Notes: generated from the letters alone by a model not told the origin. 64,000 nucleotides of DNA from Soonwooa sp. (GCF_030151385.1 NZ_JASLDS010000026.1:62001-126000); one strand, 5' to 3'; positions 7,621 to 16,814 are shown, numbered from the stretch's first letter. A program made the numbers and translations.

Positions 7621-9813
7621 TTAAAGTTTGTATGTGAAGCTGCCTACAACATTTAACAACTGCTGTGGATTTGCGGTTGTGTAGCCATTCCAATAATGCT
7701 CGTTGGTGAAGTTATCGGCTTTAATTCCAATTCTGAATTTCTTGGTATCATAAAATGCATTTGCATTAAGCACAAAATATTTTGGTAAAGCAAAGTAGCC
7801 TTGTGGCGTATTAGAAATTCTGTTTTCACTTGCATAATTACCACCGATACCAAAACCTAATCCTTTGAGATTACCATCCACAAATTGATAACTTGCATTG
7901 AAATTAGCTAACCAAGGAGAAGATGCTGTATCTGGTCTTAAACCAATTAGACCTTGGCTATCTGCATCCATTTTAGTGTATTTCATATTATTATAGCTAA
8001 TACCACCGATTAAAGAAAAACCTTTGATTAGGTAGGCATTCACTTCTAATTCGACACCTTTACTGGTTAAGGCTCCTGCTTGATTTTGAATCGCCATAGC
8101 GCCAACATATCCTGTTGTTAGCAAAGAGTTTTTAACATCGATATTGTAGTAACTAATTGTTGCATTTATTTTGTCTTTTACAATACTTGTTTTGAAACCT
8201 CCTTCCCATTGATTTGCCGTTTCGGGTTTAGAAAGTGCAGTGTTCAAAGCCGTATCTATATTGATGTAACCATTGCTTTTGAAACTGTTTTGATAATTTC
8301 CAAACACGGAAAATTTATCTTTAATAATTTCATAAACAACGCCTAATTTAGGAGACCATGAGCCTTGTGAATATGGTGCAACTTGTACCGTTCCTTGTAA
8401 TCCGCCATCGTATTTATTATTTTCATAACGTACAGATGTCATGATGTTAAGCCCTGTTATGGGTGTAACAACATTGGCAACATAAGAACTATAAGTGTTA
8501 AGAGTTCCCGTTGCTGTATAAGTATTATTAGCAGTAAAATCGTAACCTGGCGTATTTTGTAAAGTGCTATACATTTGCGAAATTGCTGCAGATGTCATAT
8601 TATCATACACGCCACCACGGAAAGGAACCCAATCGAAAGCGCTAAGGAATATAAAATGCTGGTCGTCTTTACGCGTCATATAATCTCCTCCAATTACCGT
8701 TCGGTTTCTAACATTCCCAATATTAAAATCCAAATTAAAATTTTGCTGAACTTGGAAATACTTTCGTACGCTATTATGCGTAGATTGGTCTGCTCTTACA
8801 ACACCCAACTCGTTATCCAGTGCTGACTTTGGTGTAATGTAAAAATATGGATTTTGCCCATCGGAGTACGAATAAGATGTCGCTACATTGGTTGAAGATT
8901 TAATATGGTCATTAATCTTGGCATTAATTTGACCAAAAAGATTTCTAACTTTTGCGGTGGTATAAATACCCGAAGCGATATACGAGTTTTTGTAGTTCAG
9001 TCCCAGATTTTCTAAATCTTTAATTCCTGGCGCAATACTACTATTTAAATAAAAAATAACTTGCTCTGGCGTGGCGCGACTTTCAAAGTTTTCAAACTCT
9101 ACGTTAATGTCCAATTTGTCGTCTATTTTGTATCGTAACGATGGTGCAAACGCGAAATAAGTGTTTTTGGCATGACTATCTTGGAAAGAACCTGATGTTG
9201 TGTAAGCCGAATTAACCCTAAACATCAAACGTTTATCATTTGTCACTGGTGTATTAATGTCTGCCTGCGCACGGTAATAATTGTAACTACCACCACTTAA
9301 TGATATTTCACCTTTTAGGTAGTCAAAAGGTCTTTTTGTGACTCTATTAATCAAACCACCATAAGAAGTTACATTACTACCAAAAAGTGTTGCTGATGGA
9401 CCTTTTAGCACCTCTATCTTTTCAATATTAATAGCATCCATTGCCGTGGAAACTGGTGCTATCATTCCATTTCTCATAGAGTTCTCACTAATAAACCCGC
9501 GCAAACTAACGTAGGAACCACCATCGCCAGCGCGTCCATTTGCGCTCCACATTTTTTGTACGCCTGTAAAGTTTCTAAAGGCATCATCAACAGTCGACAA
9601 TAGTTGATTTTGTAATACGACGTTGCTTATTGAGGAATAAACTTGTGGGTCTTCGATAGCCTTCAAAGGCATTTTACTGGTAGATTCAGATTCTTTTTTG
9701 ATGACCTTATTGATGATTACTTCATCTATCTTGTGCGAGTTTATCGTATCTTTTTCCTGTGCGAAAGTCAAAGTTGAACTTAATATCAATGCAGGAATTA
9801 TAATTTTTTTCAT
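7621..9813 (-). CDS. TonB-dependent siderophore receptor
   Basis: 730 residues with a signal peptide ending near TLTFAQ. The plug domain (about 60-170) includes STVDDAFRNFTGVQ and the motif IEVLKGPSATLFG. About 550 residues of beta-barrel follow, ending in VVGSFTYKL with a terminal hydrophobic residue as needed for outer-membrane insertion. It resembles ferrichrome/hydroxamate-type receptors (TIGR01783). Neighbours on both sides encode PepSY membrane proteins and a siderophore-interacting flavoprotein, which supports ferric-siderophore uptake. No ferri-siderophore ABC transporter lies inside this block. Confidence 0.93.
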   Translation of the reverse strand: MKKIIIPALILSSTLTFAQEKDTINSHKIDEVIINKVIKKESESTSKMPLKAIEDPQVYSSISNVVLQNQLLSTVDDAFRNFTGVQKMWSANGRAGDGGSYVSLRGFISENSMRNGMIAPVSTAMDAINIEKIEVLKGPSATLFGSNVTSYGGLINRVTKRPFDYLKGEISLSGGSYNYYRAQADINTPVTNDKRLMFRVNSAYTTSGSFQDSHAKNTYFAFAPSLRYKIDDKLDINVEFENFESRATPEQVIFYLNSSIAPGIKDLENLGLNYKNSYIASGIYTTAKVRNLFGQINAKINDHIKSSTNVATSYSYSDGQNPYFYITPKSALDNELGVVRADQSTHNSVRKYFQVQQNFNLDFNIGNVRNRTVIGGDYMTRKDDQHFIFLSAFDWVPFRGGVYDNMTSAAISQMYSTLQNTPGYDFTANNTYTATGTLNTYSSYVANVVTPITGLNIMTSVRYENNKYDGGLQGTVQVAPYSQGSWSPKLGVVYEIIKDKFSVFGNYQNSFKSNGYINIDTALNTALSKPETANQWEGGFKTSIVKDKINATISYYNIDVKNSLLTTGYVGAMAIQNQAGALTSKGVELEVNAYLIKGFSLIGGISYNNMKYTKMDADSQGLIGLRPDTASSPWLANFNASYQFVDGNLKGLGFGIGGNYASENRISNTPQGYFALPKYFVLNANAFYDTKKFRIGIKADNFTNEHYWNGYTTANPQQLLNVVGSFTYKL

Positions 9814-9836
9814 ATTGAATTAAATAATTGAATCGT

Positions 9837-10013
9837 TTATTTTTTGAAATAATAATTTTTGAGAAGAATGATAATGGGAATTAGCAAAATCGCGCAGGCA
9901 ACAATGTCCAAAATGCCATCTTTAACCAATGCCAGAACTAAGCCGACAAGTGTAAGAACTCCCAAAATGCTTGGGAGTCCCCATACTTTTAAAAACCTAT
10001 TTTTTTTCATCAT
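9837..10013 (-). CDS. 58-residue membrane protein of unknown function
   Basis: This small gene starts with ATGATG at 10013, overlaps the end of the upstream PepSY gene by 17 bases in another frame, and stops at 9837, 24 bases before the TonB receptor. It encodes 58 residues with a basic N-terminus (MMKKNRFLKVWGLPS), two hydrophobic segments separated by KDG, and a basic tail (KNYYFKK). That is a helical hairpin with both ends in the cytoplasm. The overlap suggests translational coupling. The position suggests a helper of the iron-uptake system; the family is not recognised. Confidence 0.7.
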   Translation of the reverse strand: MMKKNRFLKVWGLPSILGVLTLVGLVLALVKDGILDIVACAILLIPIIILLKNYYFKK

Positions 10014-11136
10014 TTAGTCTTTGTATTCTTGTCCATTGCTTTTTTTGTGATTTTCTGCGTATAATCCATAGGTACAATCCAGTGATGAGGACGATTATCG
10101 TAATGACATCAAAAATCGCCCACAAAACCTTTAGGAACAATCCTCCATAATCTCCGAAATGCAAAGGCTCGGAAACAAATAAAGTATTAACATACCAAGG
10201 CATATCTCTGGAATCCGTGAATTGGCCGTTGGCAGCATCTATGAGAACAGGCTTCAGAACTCTGGCGGTTAAAGGCGTATTTCCCTTCATGAAAACCGCA
10301 TAATGATGCTTGCTACTAAAAGCCGTCCCAGGATATACCAACACCGAAACGTGCATATCGGGAATTTTTTGTTCGGCAAGTTTTTTTGCAGCGTCTATCG
10401 AACTAAGATTGCCCGTAAGCGGTTTGGCATTTTTATAAGGCGCGGTCATCTCGGCAAGTTGACCTTGCTGCCACAGACCAATAATTACATCGGACATCGC
10501 ATTGATAACGCCCGTTAAGCCCACTACCAACATCCAAGCGGTTATAGCAATACCCAAAAAATTGTGCGTATCAAGCCATTTTAAACGCGCAGATTTGTCT
10601 TTGCGAACCATCCCAAAATCAAAATGCTTCATGATACGACCATAAAGCACAATTCCTGAGATAATCGAAATAACAAACAAAATGCCCATCAAACCTAAGA
10701 AAAGTTTTCCTGGAATCCCGACAAACATATCCGTATGCAAATGCAGCATAACACTCATGAAACCCTCATCTTTAGGCTCGTCGAGAATTTCGCCAGTATA
10801 TTCGTTTATCAAAACATATTTGCTATCCTTGTAGGGCGCATCAGGTTTTTCGACAACATCAAAAAGGACTTGGTTTGGATTTTTCTCAGCATCCCAAAAG
10901 ACGAATCTTGCATGTTTACCAGGATTTCTGGCTTCGGCGATTTCTTTGAGTTTGTCGAGGTTTATTTTTTGTGCACCTGCTGGAACTTGTGCGTTGAAAT
11001 TCTGTGTAAGCTGTTCAATTTCTTCATGAAAAATGAGCGGTAAGCCCGTAACACAAAGCATTAATAGAAAGATGGTACAAATAAGACTTGTCCACTTATG
11101 CCAATTGAACCAACGTTTTGCGGTTTTAATCTTCAC
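9997..11136 (-). CDS. PepSY-associated TM protein, second copy
   Basis: 379 residues, starting with GTG at 11136 (MKIKTAKRWFNWHKWTS). Four membrane segments occur (near 18-38, 140-162, 193-215, 340-362), with His-containing motifs HKW, HLHTDMFVG, HNFLG and EPLHFGDYGG that could bind haem. It is of the same general family as 6424-7617 but only distantly similar; two PepSY proteins flanking a TonB receptor are typical of ferric-siderophore reduction systems. It heads the receptor operon; a perfect palindrome lies about 80 bases upstream (11217-11241). Confidence 0.87.
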   Translation of the reverse strand: MKIKTAKRWFNWHKWTSLICTIFLLMLCVTGLPLIFHEEIEQLTQNFNAQVPAGAQKINLDKLKEIAEARNPGKHARFVFWDAEKNPNQVLFDVVEKPDAPYKDSKYVLINEYTGEILDEPKDEGFMSVMLHLHTDMFVGIPGKLFLGLMGILFVISIISGIVLYGRIMKHFDFGMVRKDKSARLKWLDTHNFLGIAITAWMLVVGLTGVINAMSDVIIGLWQQGQLAEMTAPYKNAKPLTGNLSSIDAAKKLAEQKIPDMHVSVLVYPGTAFSSKHHYAVFMKGNTPLTARVLKPVLIDAANGQFTDSRDMPWYVNTLFVSEPLHFGDYGGLFLKVLWAIFDVITIIVLITGLYLWIIRRKSQKKQWTRIQRLNDEKK

Positions 11137-11444
11137 AAATAAAATTTCGTCAAATGTATTATTTTTAACTATTCTAAATAAAATATATTTAATGAAAATT
11201 TTCTATCGAAATAGAGATTATTTATAAACGTTATAAATAATAAATATGCACGACAAGCATTAAAATAAAATACAAACACTAAATAAACTCAATGTTTATC
11301 AGTGTTTTATATTCAAATTCAAGTTTTTCGCATTGCTAAAAATGTTGTCAGAATATCGAATTAATTTTTTTAAAAAATTGTGAATAATTATTATGCATTT
11401 CACAAAATGCAAATAAAGTAACTATTAAAGATGGATTATTAAAA
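11137..11444. other. 308-bp intergenic stretch, no gene
   Basis: AT-rich spacer between the Crp-SIP chimera and the PepSY operon. It contains the palindrome 11217-11241 and a second imperfect dyad near 11380-11410 (TTTGTGAATAATTATT and the TGCATTTCACAAAATGCA area). No open frame of note was found on either strand. Confidence 0.6.
11217..11241. promoter_or_regulatory. candidate operator, 25-bp perfect palindrome
   Basis: Arms ATTATTTATAA and TTATAAATAAT are exact inverted repeats around the spacer ACG. The site lies about 80 bases upstream of the PepSY/TonB receptor operon start (11136). It suits binding of a dimeric regulator such as Fur or a Crp-type protein. The assignment is inference from symmetry and position. 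Confidence 0.5.
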
Positions 11445-11993
11445 TCATTTTTCCTCAGTCCGAAAGTTTTTATAATGAATTTTATCCATTGAAAATTTAG
11501 AATTACTTTTCAAAAAATTATGAATTAAAGCCACTTCAGTGGCGTCACCAGCAATGTAGGCGACATTATTTTTACTAAGTTCTGGAAGATTTTCGTTTAA
11601 GAGTTTTGTGAGTTCGGCAGGGTTTTTAAAATCAAGAATATAAGAATCCAAAGGAAAACTATGGTCAATATCTTGGAAAATTTCCTTGGCATCATTTGCG
11701 AAAACAAGGCTGTGCACATTTTTACTAACTGCAATTGCTCTGTTCAGTTCATAAAGATAGGCTAAGGAGGTTACGTTCCCAATCAACAAATAATCTGTTG
11801 CGGCTTCGTTGATGAAAAATATGCGCAAGCAACCTTTTACCACGAAAAATGAACGCTGACTGGATTGTCCATGGTTTAGAAGCATTTCATTTTTCTTTAC
11901 TTTCATGGGTTTGAAGTAAGTCAAAATCGTCGCAATATCTTCCTCCGTTACCGATATTTTGCTTTTGATGTAGGAGATTAATAATTCTTCCAT
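11445..11993 (-). CDS. chimera: N-terminal Crp beta-roll part fused to a SIP C-terminal domain
   Basis: 182 residues. Residues 1-64 look like the start of a Crp/Fnr protein (YIKSKISVTEEDIATI, FFVVKGCLRIFFINE). From about residue 67 the sequence instead matches the NAD(P)H-binding half of siderophore-interacting proteins: TDYLLIGNVTSLAYLYEL aligns with DDFLLVGDATALPVIASI of the neighbour 12066-12860, and VAYIAGDATEVALIHNFL aligns with VYCAAEYSTVKEVREYF. The Crp helix-turn-helix and the SIP FAD-binding barrel are both missing. It is either a real two-part protein or the product of an old deletion that joined two genes. It is third in the ribB-SIP operon, 72 bases after SIP. Confidence 0.75.
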   Translation of the reverse strand: MEELLISYIKSKISVTEEDIATILTYFKPMKVKKNEMLLNHGQSSQRSFFVVKGCLRIFFINEAATDYLLIGNVTSLAYLYELNRAIAVSKNVHSLVFANDAKEIFQDIDHSFPLDSYILDFKNPAELTKLLNENLPELSKNNVAYIAGDATEVALIHNFLKSNSKFSMDKIHYKNFRTEEK

Positions 11994-12065
11994 GGTTTAG
12001 AAATCAGTGTTAGACAAATGTACCAAAAAACAGCAATGTTGTGTTTGCCTAACAGGATGATAATT

Positions 12066-12860
12066 TTACCTATCGGCTTCCATCGCGTCTTCGGATGCAC
12101 CTGCTTTCCAATAACTGCTGGTGTAGATTAACTGCGAATCCCAAGCTAAGGTTTTGCGAAAATACTCACGCACTTCCTTTACCGTGCTATATTCGGCAGC
12201 ACAATACACAAAATTTACGGAATCTTTATTTTGAAATTGGTGTGCCAAGGCTTTCACTGCCAACCGACTTCCTTTTTCGGGATTGGGATTGTGCAACCAT
12301 TCTACTTCGATATTTGCGGCGGAGAAAATTGGCATTTCATCTTCATGAGTCGGAACTTCTAAAATAACCTTTGCATGAGCATCTTTTGGTAAATTTTCCA
12401 GAATAGAAGCGATTACAGGCAAAGCCGTTGCATCGCCCACCAATAAAAAATCATCCGCTTCGCCAACCAAAGGACGCCCAGCTTCCTTCATTGCAATGCC
12501 TAACGGTGCACCAATATTTGCATTAATTGCCCATGCAGAGGCAGGTCCCGTTTCTCCATGAGCCACAAAATCGATGACTAATTCTTTCTGGATTAAATCA
12601 ATTTTGCGATTGGTGTATGTTCTCATTACAGCAACCAATTCGGAGTTATTATTAAGCTCTTTCGTTGGAAAATAAGTGGGTAAAACCCCTTTAGGCGGAA
12701 TAAAAATTTTGTTGTTGGAGCCTTCCTGGACGTTGGTAAGCATTTTACATTGTTCATCGGTTATTTCAAAAATAACACGTATAAAATTAGGTGTTAAAAA
12801 CTCTTTTCTTTTTACCGTAAAAACGGAGCGTACTATTTTAGCTTTAATTGAATTTGTCAT
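12066..12860 (-). CDS. siderophore-interacting FAD protein (SIP, ViuB/YqjH-like ferric reductase)
   Basis: 264 residues, the usual size. The N-terminal FAD-binding barrel holds the family motif R-x-Y-T-x-R (MRTYTNRKID) followed by DFVAHGETGPASAWA. The C-terminal SIP domain (about 140-255) runs from DDFLLVGDATALPVI to the closing SSYWKAGASEDA. Such enzymes reduce iron(III) in imported ferri-siderophores with NAD(P)H in the cytoplasm. It lies 11 bases after ribB in the same operon, so flavin supply and the flavoenzyme appear co-expressed. Confidence 0.93.
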   Translation of the reverse strand: MTNSIKAKIVRSVFTVKRKEFLTPNFIRVIFEITDEQCKMLTNVQEGSNNKIFIPPKGVLPTYFPTKELNNNSELVAVMRTYTNRKIDLIQKELVIDFVAHGETGPASAWAINANIGAPLGIAMKEAGRPLVGEADDFLLVGDATALPVIASILENLPKDAHAKVILEVPTHEDEMPIFSAANIEVEWLHNPNPEKGSRLAVKALAHQFQNKDSVNFVYCAAEYSTVKEVREYFRKTLAWDSQLIYTSSYWKAGASEDAMEADR

Positions 12861-12871
12861 TGTTTTAAATT

Positions 12872-13546
12872 TTATAAAAGCATTTCATTTTTTTGTAATA
12901 TCTCGGTTTGGTGATACTTTCTGTATTCTATAATATCTGCAATGGATAAAACCATTAAATCATTTTCATTGGCAAAAGCGATAATTTCTGGCAATCGAGA
13001 CATTGTTCCGTCGTCATTCATCAACTCACACAAAACCGACATTGGTTGCAGACCTGCCAACTTCATCAAGTCGACGCTGCCTTCGGTATGTCCATTTCTC
13101 GCCAAAACGCCATTGTCATTAGCACGCAAAGGAAAAATATGTCCGGGACGCACCAAATCTGTTGGCACTGCATTTTCAGAGATTGCCGCTTTTATTGTTG
13201 CAATTCTGTCTGATGCAGAAAGTCCTGTTGTGGCATTTTCTTTGGCATCGATAGAAACCGTGAACGGCGTACCAAACAAACTGGAATTGTCGTTAACCAT
13301 ATAAGGCAAGTCCAATTGGTCGGCTTTTTCATTCGTAAGACAAAGGCAAACAACGCCACTGCAATATCTAATCATTTGCGCCATATTTTCGAGGGTCATT
13401 TTCTCGGCGGAGAAGATAAGGTCACCTTCATTTTCGCGGTCTTCATCGTCTATTAGCAATAAACCTTTTCCCATCTGCAATTCGGCGATGGCATTTTCTA
13501 CTCTTTCTTTGGCTGTTTTGCCAAAATTCTTCAAACTATTTTCCAT
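12872..13546 (-). CDS. ribB: 3,4-dihydroxy-2-butanone-4-phosphate synthase, stand-alone
   Basis: 224 residues. It contains the RibB signature DDEDRENEGDLIF (metal and substrate binding), then RPGHIFPLRA and HTEGSVDLMKLAG. It converts ribulose 5-phosphate into the four-carbon riboflavin precursor. No GTP cyclohydrolase II domain follows, unlike the common bifunctional RibBA. Lying upstream of SIP in an iron block, it is probably an extra copy that boosts flavin supply under iron limitation. The leader carries a structured repeat (13615-13688), not a recognisable FMN riboswitch. Confidence 0.93.
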   Translation of the reverse strand: MENSLKNFGKTAKERVENAIAELQMGKGLLLIDDEDRENEGDLIFSAEKMTLENMAQMIRYCSGVVCLCLTNEKADQLDLPYMVNDNSSLFGTPFTVSIDAKENATTGLSASDRIATIKAAISENAVPTDLVRPGHIFPLRANDNGVLARNGHTEGSVDLMKLAGLQPMSVLCELMNDDGTMSRLPEIIAFANENDLMVLSIADIIEYRKYHQTEILQKNEMLL

Positions 13547-13614
13547 TATTTTTATTCTTATTTTTTAGGCTTAAAAAAAATACAATCAATTGAAAAATCA
13601 ATCATATAATAAAA

Positions 13615-13688
13615 AGGCGCAAGGATTTTATCTTTAACAAAAAAATTACTTCCTATAAACTGAAAAATCAAAGATTTCCCTCACGCCT
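13615..13688 (-). repeat. hairpin-forming repeat in the ribB leader
   Basis: The terminal arms AGGCGCAAGG (13615-13624) and CCTCACGCCT (13679-13688) pair over ten positions when G-U pairs are allowed in the minus-strand RNA. The inside repeats the AAATCAAAGATTT/ATCTTTAAC words of the 20371-20520 element, so both belong to one dispersed family. It lies between the MFS gene and ribB. Confidence 0.6.
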
Positions 13689-13768
13689 CAATTAGTTTTT
13701 CATCATTTTAAATTTCATATCGATAGTCAATAACTGAAAACCTTTAAGGTCAAAAGATGAGTCGGGTG

Positions 13769-14950
13769 CTACGATTTACTTTTGTTTAGCATCAAAATAA
13801 TTATCGATAAAACACAACTAATACCACCAAATAAATAGACAGACTGATAATTGAACCAGCCAGCAACTAAACCTGCCAAAGGACCTGCCAACGCTAACGA
13901 CAAATCGACAAAGGCAACGTAAGCGCCAAGAGCTGTACCACGCATTTGCGGACTTACTTTCTTTATTGCCAAAACACCTAATGCTGGAAAAACCAACGAG
14001 AATCCAATTCCTGTTAATCCACATCCTACAATAGCAATAGCTTTGCTGGCAGCTGTCCAGATTAAAACTTGTCCTACAATTTCGATAAGGAGCGATATAA
14101 AAGCTATTTTGTAACCTCCATATTTATCGGGAAACGACGCAAAAAATATTCTTGTCAAGACATAGCACGCTCCGAAAACCATGAAAGCCAATGAGGCATC
14201 ACCCCAATTTTTTTCGGTAAAAAATAAAGCAATAAAAGAGGCGATACATCCAAAAGCAAGCGATGAAAATGCAAGACTTAAACCTTGTCCAGAGATTGCT
14301 CCGATTACTTTATAGAAAGGCGTTCGGATATGGTCTTTATCTACAGGCAATGCAGGCAATTTTGCGGTAGCAATCCAACTAACAAAAGGCATTAAAACGA
14401 TTAATACAAAAGCTGGAAAAATACCATAACCGTGACTAAGCCAAATGCTTAATGGTGCGCCAATAGCGATTCCTGCATACATTGCGATGCCATTCCACGT
14501 CATGACTTTTCCCGAATTATTGTGCCCAACAAGGCCGATACCCCAAGTTAAAGCACCCGTTACTAAAAAACTTTCGCCAACGCCATGTATCACACGGGCA
14601 AGTAGTAACAAACCCAATGCAAGAGCTTTATTTTCCTGAGATAATGCCGCAAAAAGATAAGCAAGCCCAGCAACAACCGCCAGAATAACGCCCAAAAGAT
14701 TACTTTTTTTGGCACCTTTGGTGTCGGTAATTTTGCCAGAATAGGCACGGGTAATTAATGTTGACAAGGATTGCAAACCGATGACCAATCCTACAATAAG
14801 ACTATCGTAACCAAGATTATTTTGTACAAATGTTGGGAGCACTCCAAAGGCAATTCCGATGGTAAGATAAACGCCAAAAACTGAAATAATAATGGGAATT
14901 ATAGCTTGATAAAAACTAAGTGTTTTTTGTGTTTGTAATGTTACACTCAT
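13769..14950 (-). CDS. MFS transporter (arabinose-efflux/YhhS-like)
   Basis: The best start is ATG at 14950 (MSVTLQTQKTLSFYQAI), giving 393 residues; an upstream in-frame start would add 16 poor residues. Twelve hydrophobic segments are present, with motif A-like TRAYSGKITDTKGAKKSN between helices 2 and 3 and ARVIHGVGESFLVTGAL in helix 4. Related YhhS/YnfM proteins export sugars, toxic compounds or small metabolites. In this block it could export a siderophore or flavin, but that is only inferred from position. Confidence 0.85.
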   Translation of the reverse strand: MSVTLQTQKTLSFYQAIIPIIISVFGVYLTIGIAFGVLPTFVQNNLGYDSLIVGLVIGLQSLSTLITRAYSGKITDTKGAKKSNLLGVILAVVAGLAYLFAALSQENKALALGLLLLARVIHGVGESFLVTGALTWGIGLVGHNNSGKVMTWNGIAMYAGIAIGAPLSIWLSHGYGIFPAFVLIVLMPFVSWIATAKLPALPVDKDHIRTPFYKVIGAISGQGLSLAFSSLAFGCIASFIALFFTEKNWGDASLAFMVFGACYVLTRIFFASFPDKYGGYKIAFISLLIEIVGQVLIWTAASKAIAIVGCGLTGIGFSLVFPALGVLAIKKVSPQMRGTALGAYVAFVDLSLALAGPLAGLVAGWFNYQSVYLFGGISCVLSIIILMLNKSKS

Positions 14951-15078
14951 AAATTTTATTTTAAAAATTATTTCCACTGCAAAATTGCAATTGCCCAAGC
15001 GCTAAAACTTTGACTCAGGTCAAAAAAGAAGAATTGCCGAAAAATAATTTAGTAGAATGAAGACAAATAACATTAATA

Positions 15079-16662
15079 CTATTTGAGTTCATGTAAAACT
15101 GTAGTGGCCCAAAAATCCAGTTCCGACTCTTTTTTAGTTATGGTTTCCAATGAAAAATTTCCTTGCTGATAATTCCTTTCAAGCACTTTTCTTTGATAAT
15201 CAATCAATTGTAACTCCAATGTGAGATAGGCTTTTTCCCAGTCTAATTGCGGATTGTTTTTGGAAAGATTTTCTTCCTCATGGCAAGGTATTTCTTCCTT
15301 TTGAAGTTTAGCAATCATTACTTCTCGTACATCTTGGGGAGCATGTTCTTGTGTTGGAAAATGATGCAAATAGGAAATCGATTGTTCTAACAGAATTTTA
15401 TTTAAATCAAAATCATCATTAGAAGTCTGCGGTGTTGGTTTAATCAATTTTATTAATCTTGGCAATGTGATTCCTTGAATAATTAATGTCAATAAAATCA
15501 CTACAAACGATAGGAATAATACGGTACTTTTTTGGTTGATATTTTCTCCTGATTGATTACTTATGGGAAGTGCAAATGCTGCTGCCAACGAAACAACGCC
15601 ACGCATCCCTGACCAAGAAAGTATTAAATATTCTTTGTTTGTCTGATAAAAATCGCCTTTAGATTTTTCGGTTTTTTTATCATTGAAAATTGGAAATGAA
15701 AATAATACGATAAAGCGCACAATCACTAAAATTAAAAAAATCAAGAAACCATAAAAAACCAATATCAGTATTTGTGAGGATGGAATATTAGAAATAATGC
15801 TTGGTAGCTGCATCCCCAAAAGTAAAAACACCAATCCGTTGAGTATAAATATGATTACTTCCCAGAAATGTCCCATTTGGATTCGACTATTGGTCGTAAA
15901 AATAGAAAATGAGTTCCAAGAAAGATACATTCCTAAAATTACCACTGCCAATACGCCAGAGCAACCTAAATGCTCGGCAAGGCTATAAGCCGCAAATGGT
16001 AGTAATACGACTGCAAAAGTTTCTACGTTACTGTCATTATTTAAGAATCTATGTGCCTTTAAAAACAGAAAACCAATAAATAGCCCTATAGCAAGTCCAC
16101 CAAAAACACCTAAGACAAAATGAAAACCAGCTTCCCATAATGAAAATGAACCGCTAACAATGGCGATTACTGCAAATTTATAGGTAATCAAAGCGGAGGC
16201 ATCATTCAGTAAACTTTCACCTTCTAATATGGTGGTTAGCTTTCTGGGAATAGGGATGTTTTTTGTAATGCTTGTCGCGGCAACGGCGTCTGGAGGAGAA
16301 ATAATAGCCCCCAAAACAAAAGCTAATGCCCAACTAAAATTAGGGATAAAAGTATGGACAAATACGGCTACGATTGTTGTTGTAAGAAATACCAACCCAA
16401 AGGCGAGTATGGAAATACGGGGTAATTCCTTTTTAAAATCCGGAATGGAAGTATTCCAAGCTGCATCGAATAAAATGGGAGGAAGAACGACGTAAAAAAT
16501 CAGCTCTGGATTCAAATCCATTGAAGGTAATAAATGGGTAAGACTCAAAACTAAGCCAGCAATTACCAATAAAATTGGCAACACTATTTTCACCTTGTCT
16601 TTTACCGAGATGATGATAATGAATATAATTGAGAGCCATATTATTTTTTCTAATTCTTGCAT
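15079..16662 (-). CDS. Na+/H+ antiporter, CPA1/NhaP family
   Basis: 527 residues. About twelve hydrophobic segments fill the first 400 residues and include the ion-binding region GAIISPPDAVAATSI and the following LEGESLLNDASALITYKFA, both hallmarks of NhaP/YjcE antiporters. The last 110 residues are hydrophilic and probably regulatory. It exchanges cytoplasmic Na+ or K+ for protons across the inner membrane. It is transcribed alone: a hairpin ends the gene upstream (16768-16798). Confidence 0.92.
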   Translation of the reverse strand: MQELEKIIWLSIIFIIIISVKDKVKIVLPILLVIAGLVLSLTHLLPSMDLNPELIFYVVLPPILFDAAWNTSIPDFKKELPRISILAFGLVFLTTTIVAVFVHTFIPNFSWALAFVLGAIISPPDAVAATSITKNIPIPRKLTTILEGESLLNDASALITYKFAVIAIVSGSFSLWEAGFHFVLGVFGGLAIGLFIGFLFLKAHRFLNNDSNVETFAVVLLPFAAYSLAEHLGCSGVLAVVILGMYLSWNSFSIFTTNSRIQMGHFWEVIIFILNGLVFLLLGMQLPSIISNIPSSQILILVFYGFLIFLILVIVRFIVLFSFPIFNDKKTEKSKGDFYQTNKEYLILSWSGMRGVVSLAAAFALPISNQSGENINQKSTVLFLSFVVILLTLIIQGITLPRLIKLIKPTPQTSNDDFDLNKILLEQSISYLHHFPTQEHAPQDVREVMIAKLQKEEIPCHEEENLSKNNPQLDWEKAYLTLELQLIDYQRKVLERNYQQGNFSLETITKKESELDFWATTVLHELK

Positions 16663-16767
16663 AATTTCACAATTTTTCGCAAAATTATCGGTTGCAATTA
16701 TCCAGAACTATGACTTACATCAAAAAATATTTGGCCATTTGCCGAGTCAGCTGCGGAGGTAAAATAA

Positions 16768-16798
16768 TGGGATAATACTTGTTAAAAATATTATCCCA
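16768..16798 (-). terminator. probable terminator after the quinone-reductase-like gene
   Basis: A perfect 10-bp stem (TGGGATAATA with TATTATCCCA) and an 11-base loop lie 17 bases after the stop at 16815. The following minus-strand T tract is short (TTATTTT), so termination may be partial. Confidence 0.6.
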
Positions 16799-16814
16799 AA
16801 TAGCTTTATTATTT

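Noticed and set aside
13547..13768. FMN riboswitch upstream of ribB
   Set aside because: The conserved RFN blocks (the GGGTGAAATTCCC and GGCGGTA-type words) are not seen; the structure present matches the local CGCAAAGGCGC repeat family better.
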